Part shown: in pieces, positions 62,344-64,000 of the stretch
Layout of the letters: each line of letters begins with the position of its first letter
Numbering within the stretch: position 1 is the stretch's first letter
Assembly: GCA_963402885.1 (NCBI GenBank)
Contig: OY727102.1
Coordinates: forward strand, 15,748,001-15,812,000
Direction: 5' to 3'
Origin: Antedon bifida
Taxonomy: Eukaryota > Echinodermata > Crinoidea > Comatulida > Antedonidae
Length of the DNA: 64,000 nucleotides
The notes under the pieces: model-generated
Databases searched by the model: none
What the model was told of the DNA's origin: nothing
The model's input: the letters and a program-made list of their open reading frames with translations, nothing else
Translations under genes and position numbers: made by a program

Positions 62344-63588
62344 ATGTGGACTTTTCTTCAAGTTACTATCGTTCTTTTCGTAACATTCTACTGTCCTATT
62401 AGCGGTAAGTTAACGTGCTACAAGTACAATCCGTCAGTAAATGGAACTCAGCCGCTAGATGATTTCAGATGTCCTAAGAAATGTAACTGTAAATATTGTA
62501 AGGATGCAACGGAATTATACTCAAATTACACTCATAACGTGTTTTGTTCATTTCAAAAATTGAAAGCTATTCCATCGCAAGATACGGTGCCAACTGATGT
62601 TGAATATTACCATCTGGAAGACAACAATATTTCGTTTCTGAAGAACTACTCTTTCCACAATTTAACTAACCTGAAGAGTTTGCAATTTAATGGTAACAAC
62701 CTGAATTATAAGAAAATTGAGATTAATGCATTTCATGGTTTGCAAAAACTGAGAAAATTAACTTTGGAGGAAAACCCTGAATTGGATAAATTACTACCAT
62801 GGTTTGATGATCTTGTATCTTTAGAAGAGGTATTTCTGGAACATTGTGGATTAACCACAATATATCCTAAAGTATTTATTTATTGCAAAAGACTAATAAC
62901 AATTGATCTTGCAAGAAACGATATAAATTATATTTACTCAGAAACTTTTCAGGATTTACCAAATCTTAAATATTTATATCTTAAAAAAAATCAGATTATT
63001 AGTATGCCACTATACGCATTTAAAGGTTCATCGAGATTACAAGGAATGACTCTATGTAACAACCTTCTGACAACTATCAAAGAAGACGTTGGACTTCAAA
63101 ATCTGATTCAATTACAGTTTATAGATGTGGCGTACAACAAATATCTGTGTAACTGTGATTTGGTGTGGTTTAGAAAATGGATTGGGACAACGAATGTTAC
63201 AATTGAAGACATCAACAAAACAGAATGTAGACAATATATAGATAGTAAAGAATACACGAAAATGTTAAATTTCGATCCCGATAAACTACACTGTAGAAAG
63301 TTGGATAGAATCTTAAGAATTACAATTCCTTGTGCTTCAGCTGGGCTTATTGTTGTAATAATTGTTGTCAATCTTTACCGTTACAGATTTCATTTAAGGT
63401 AAGATCAGTGCTATTAGTATTTTAAATATATAATTGCTTATGCCAAAAAAAATTAATGTATTTAAAAATGTTTTGATTTTAATTTTTTGAAAATCATTAT
63501 AATTACTGACATTACAAAAATATACGTTTATAAAATATTTTCCAGGATAGCACAAAAAGCGTTAGCTTATTTCCATTGGGATCCTTAA
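62344..63588 (+). CDS. Toll-like LRR transmembrane protein without TIR domain
   Basis: Two exons, 62344-63398 and 63546-63588, join in frame (TTA AG|G ATA) to 365 aa. The signal peptide is about residues 1-21. A cysteine-rich LRRNT (CPKKCNCKYC, about 43-52) comes next, followed by about seven leucine-rich repeats (about 85-265: LTNLKSLQFNGNNL, LPNLKYLYLKKNQI). An LRRCT (NKYLCNCDLVWFRKWI with later Cys) and one TM segment (about 330-348) complete the ectodomain and anchor. The cytoplasmic tail is about 18 residues and ends HWDP; there is no TIR. The ectodomain resembles Toll-like receptors and other LRR receptors expanded in echinoderms. The role is unknown; a co-receptor, decoy or adhesion function is plausible. 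If the intron is not spliced, the protein ends at residue 352. Confidence 0.85.
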
Positions 63589-63618
63589 AAGGTCATATCC
63601 GTAATGTTAATATATCAT

Positions 63619-63961
63619 TAAAGATGTATTGTCCCCCTGAAAAATAATTTTTAACATTTTTTTTGTTGAATATGCCATTTTAATGTCACATAATAGTTAT
63701 TGACTTCGACCAAAAATTGGATCAAAAAAAAATTTATTTACCTGAAAAAACTGGAATTTAAAGCAAAAATGGTCAAATTGGCTGCCAGCCAATGGATTTT
63801 TGGTTGAATTTAAACATTTATTATGTTATTTTAAAAGTGGTTTTGGTCTGGTTTTTTTTCTACGGAAGTGATTAACTTTATTAAAACTACAAAATAACCT
63901 ATTCAAAGTCTGATTTAATTAATCTTCATTTTTCATGTTTTTGGGGGACAATACATCTTTA
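63619..63961. mobile_element. TAAAGATGTATTGTCC MITE
   Basis: A 343-bp copy, 30 bp after the LRR gene's stop codon. TIRs TAAAGATGTATTGTCCCCC and GGGGGACAATACATCTTTA; same orientation as the copy at 61350. It may supply the LRR transcript's 3' UTR. Confidence 0.92.
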
Positions 63962-64000
63962 ACACAATAAGCATCTAGTCGTCCATTTCAATGTTAACGT

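Overview
This is eukaryotic, intron-rich, AT-rich animal DNA. The gene families (a kisspeptin/galanin-type GPCR, a TRPM channel, a ZIP transporter, ADPGK, metaxin, a Toll-like LRR protein), the many tRNA-derived SINEs and short-TIR elements, and TAGGCCTA-rich patches suggest a marine invertebrate deuterostome, most likely an echinoderm. The species call is inference. Exon boundaries were read by hand from GT/AG sites and checked for reading-phase continuity; every multi-exon model below closes in frame from start to stop, except for the unsettled 5' end of the thioesterase gene.

Layout. 1-5.7 kb: intergenic, with a 23-bp minisatellite and a TIR element. 5.7-13.7 kb: a three-exon rhodopsin-class peptide GPCR of kisspeptin-receptor type (+), with a 6.4-kb first intron carrying an irregular ~78-bp tandem repeat. 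13.7-24.6 kb: a 4-kb satellite of 195-bp palindromic units with a 980-bp higher-order repeat and a terminal inversion, followed by a LINE with an uninterrupted endonuclease-reverse transcriptase ORF. 24.6-36.5 kb: a 20-exon TRPM-family channel (-), 1229 aa, with no C-terminal enzyme domain. 36.5-42 kb: intergenic, dense in small TIR elements. 42.1-45.4 kb: a THEM4-like thioesterase gene (-) encoding two tandem hotdog domains in one chain. 45.4-51.6 kb: SINEs and a 3.46-kb DNA transposon bounded by a 7-bp target duplication. 51.6-52.7 kb: an intronless coding region for a ZIP1-3-type zinc transporter (+). 54.9-58.5 kb: ADP-dependent glucokinase (-). 58.8-61.1 kb: metaxin 1/3 (+), head to head with ADPGK across about 300 bp. 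62.1-63.6 kb: a Toll-like LRR membrane protein without a TIR domain (+), preceded by a short paralogous fragment.

The genes are not an operon or one pathway. The notable associations are the shared ADPGK/metaxin promoter region (ER-anchored glycolytic kinase and mitochondrial outer-membrane import factor), the doubled thioesterase, and the TRPM protein that joins a TRPM1/3/6/7-like S4 and pore to the S2/S3 calcium-binding residues of the TRPM2/4/5/8 group. Nothing here looks like a defence island or other prokaryotic-style system. The strongest candidates for undescribed biology are the self-complementary satellite, the twin-hotdog THEM4 protein and the TRPM residue combination.
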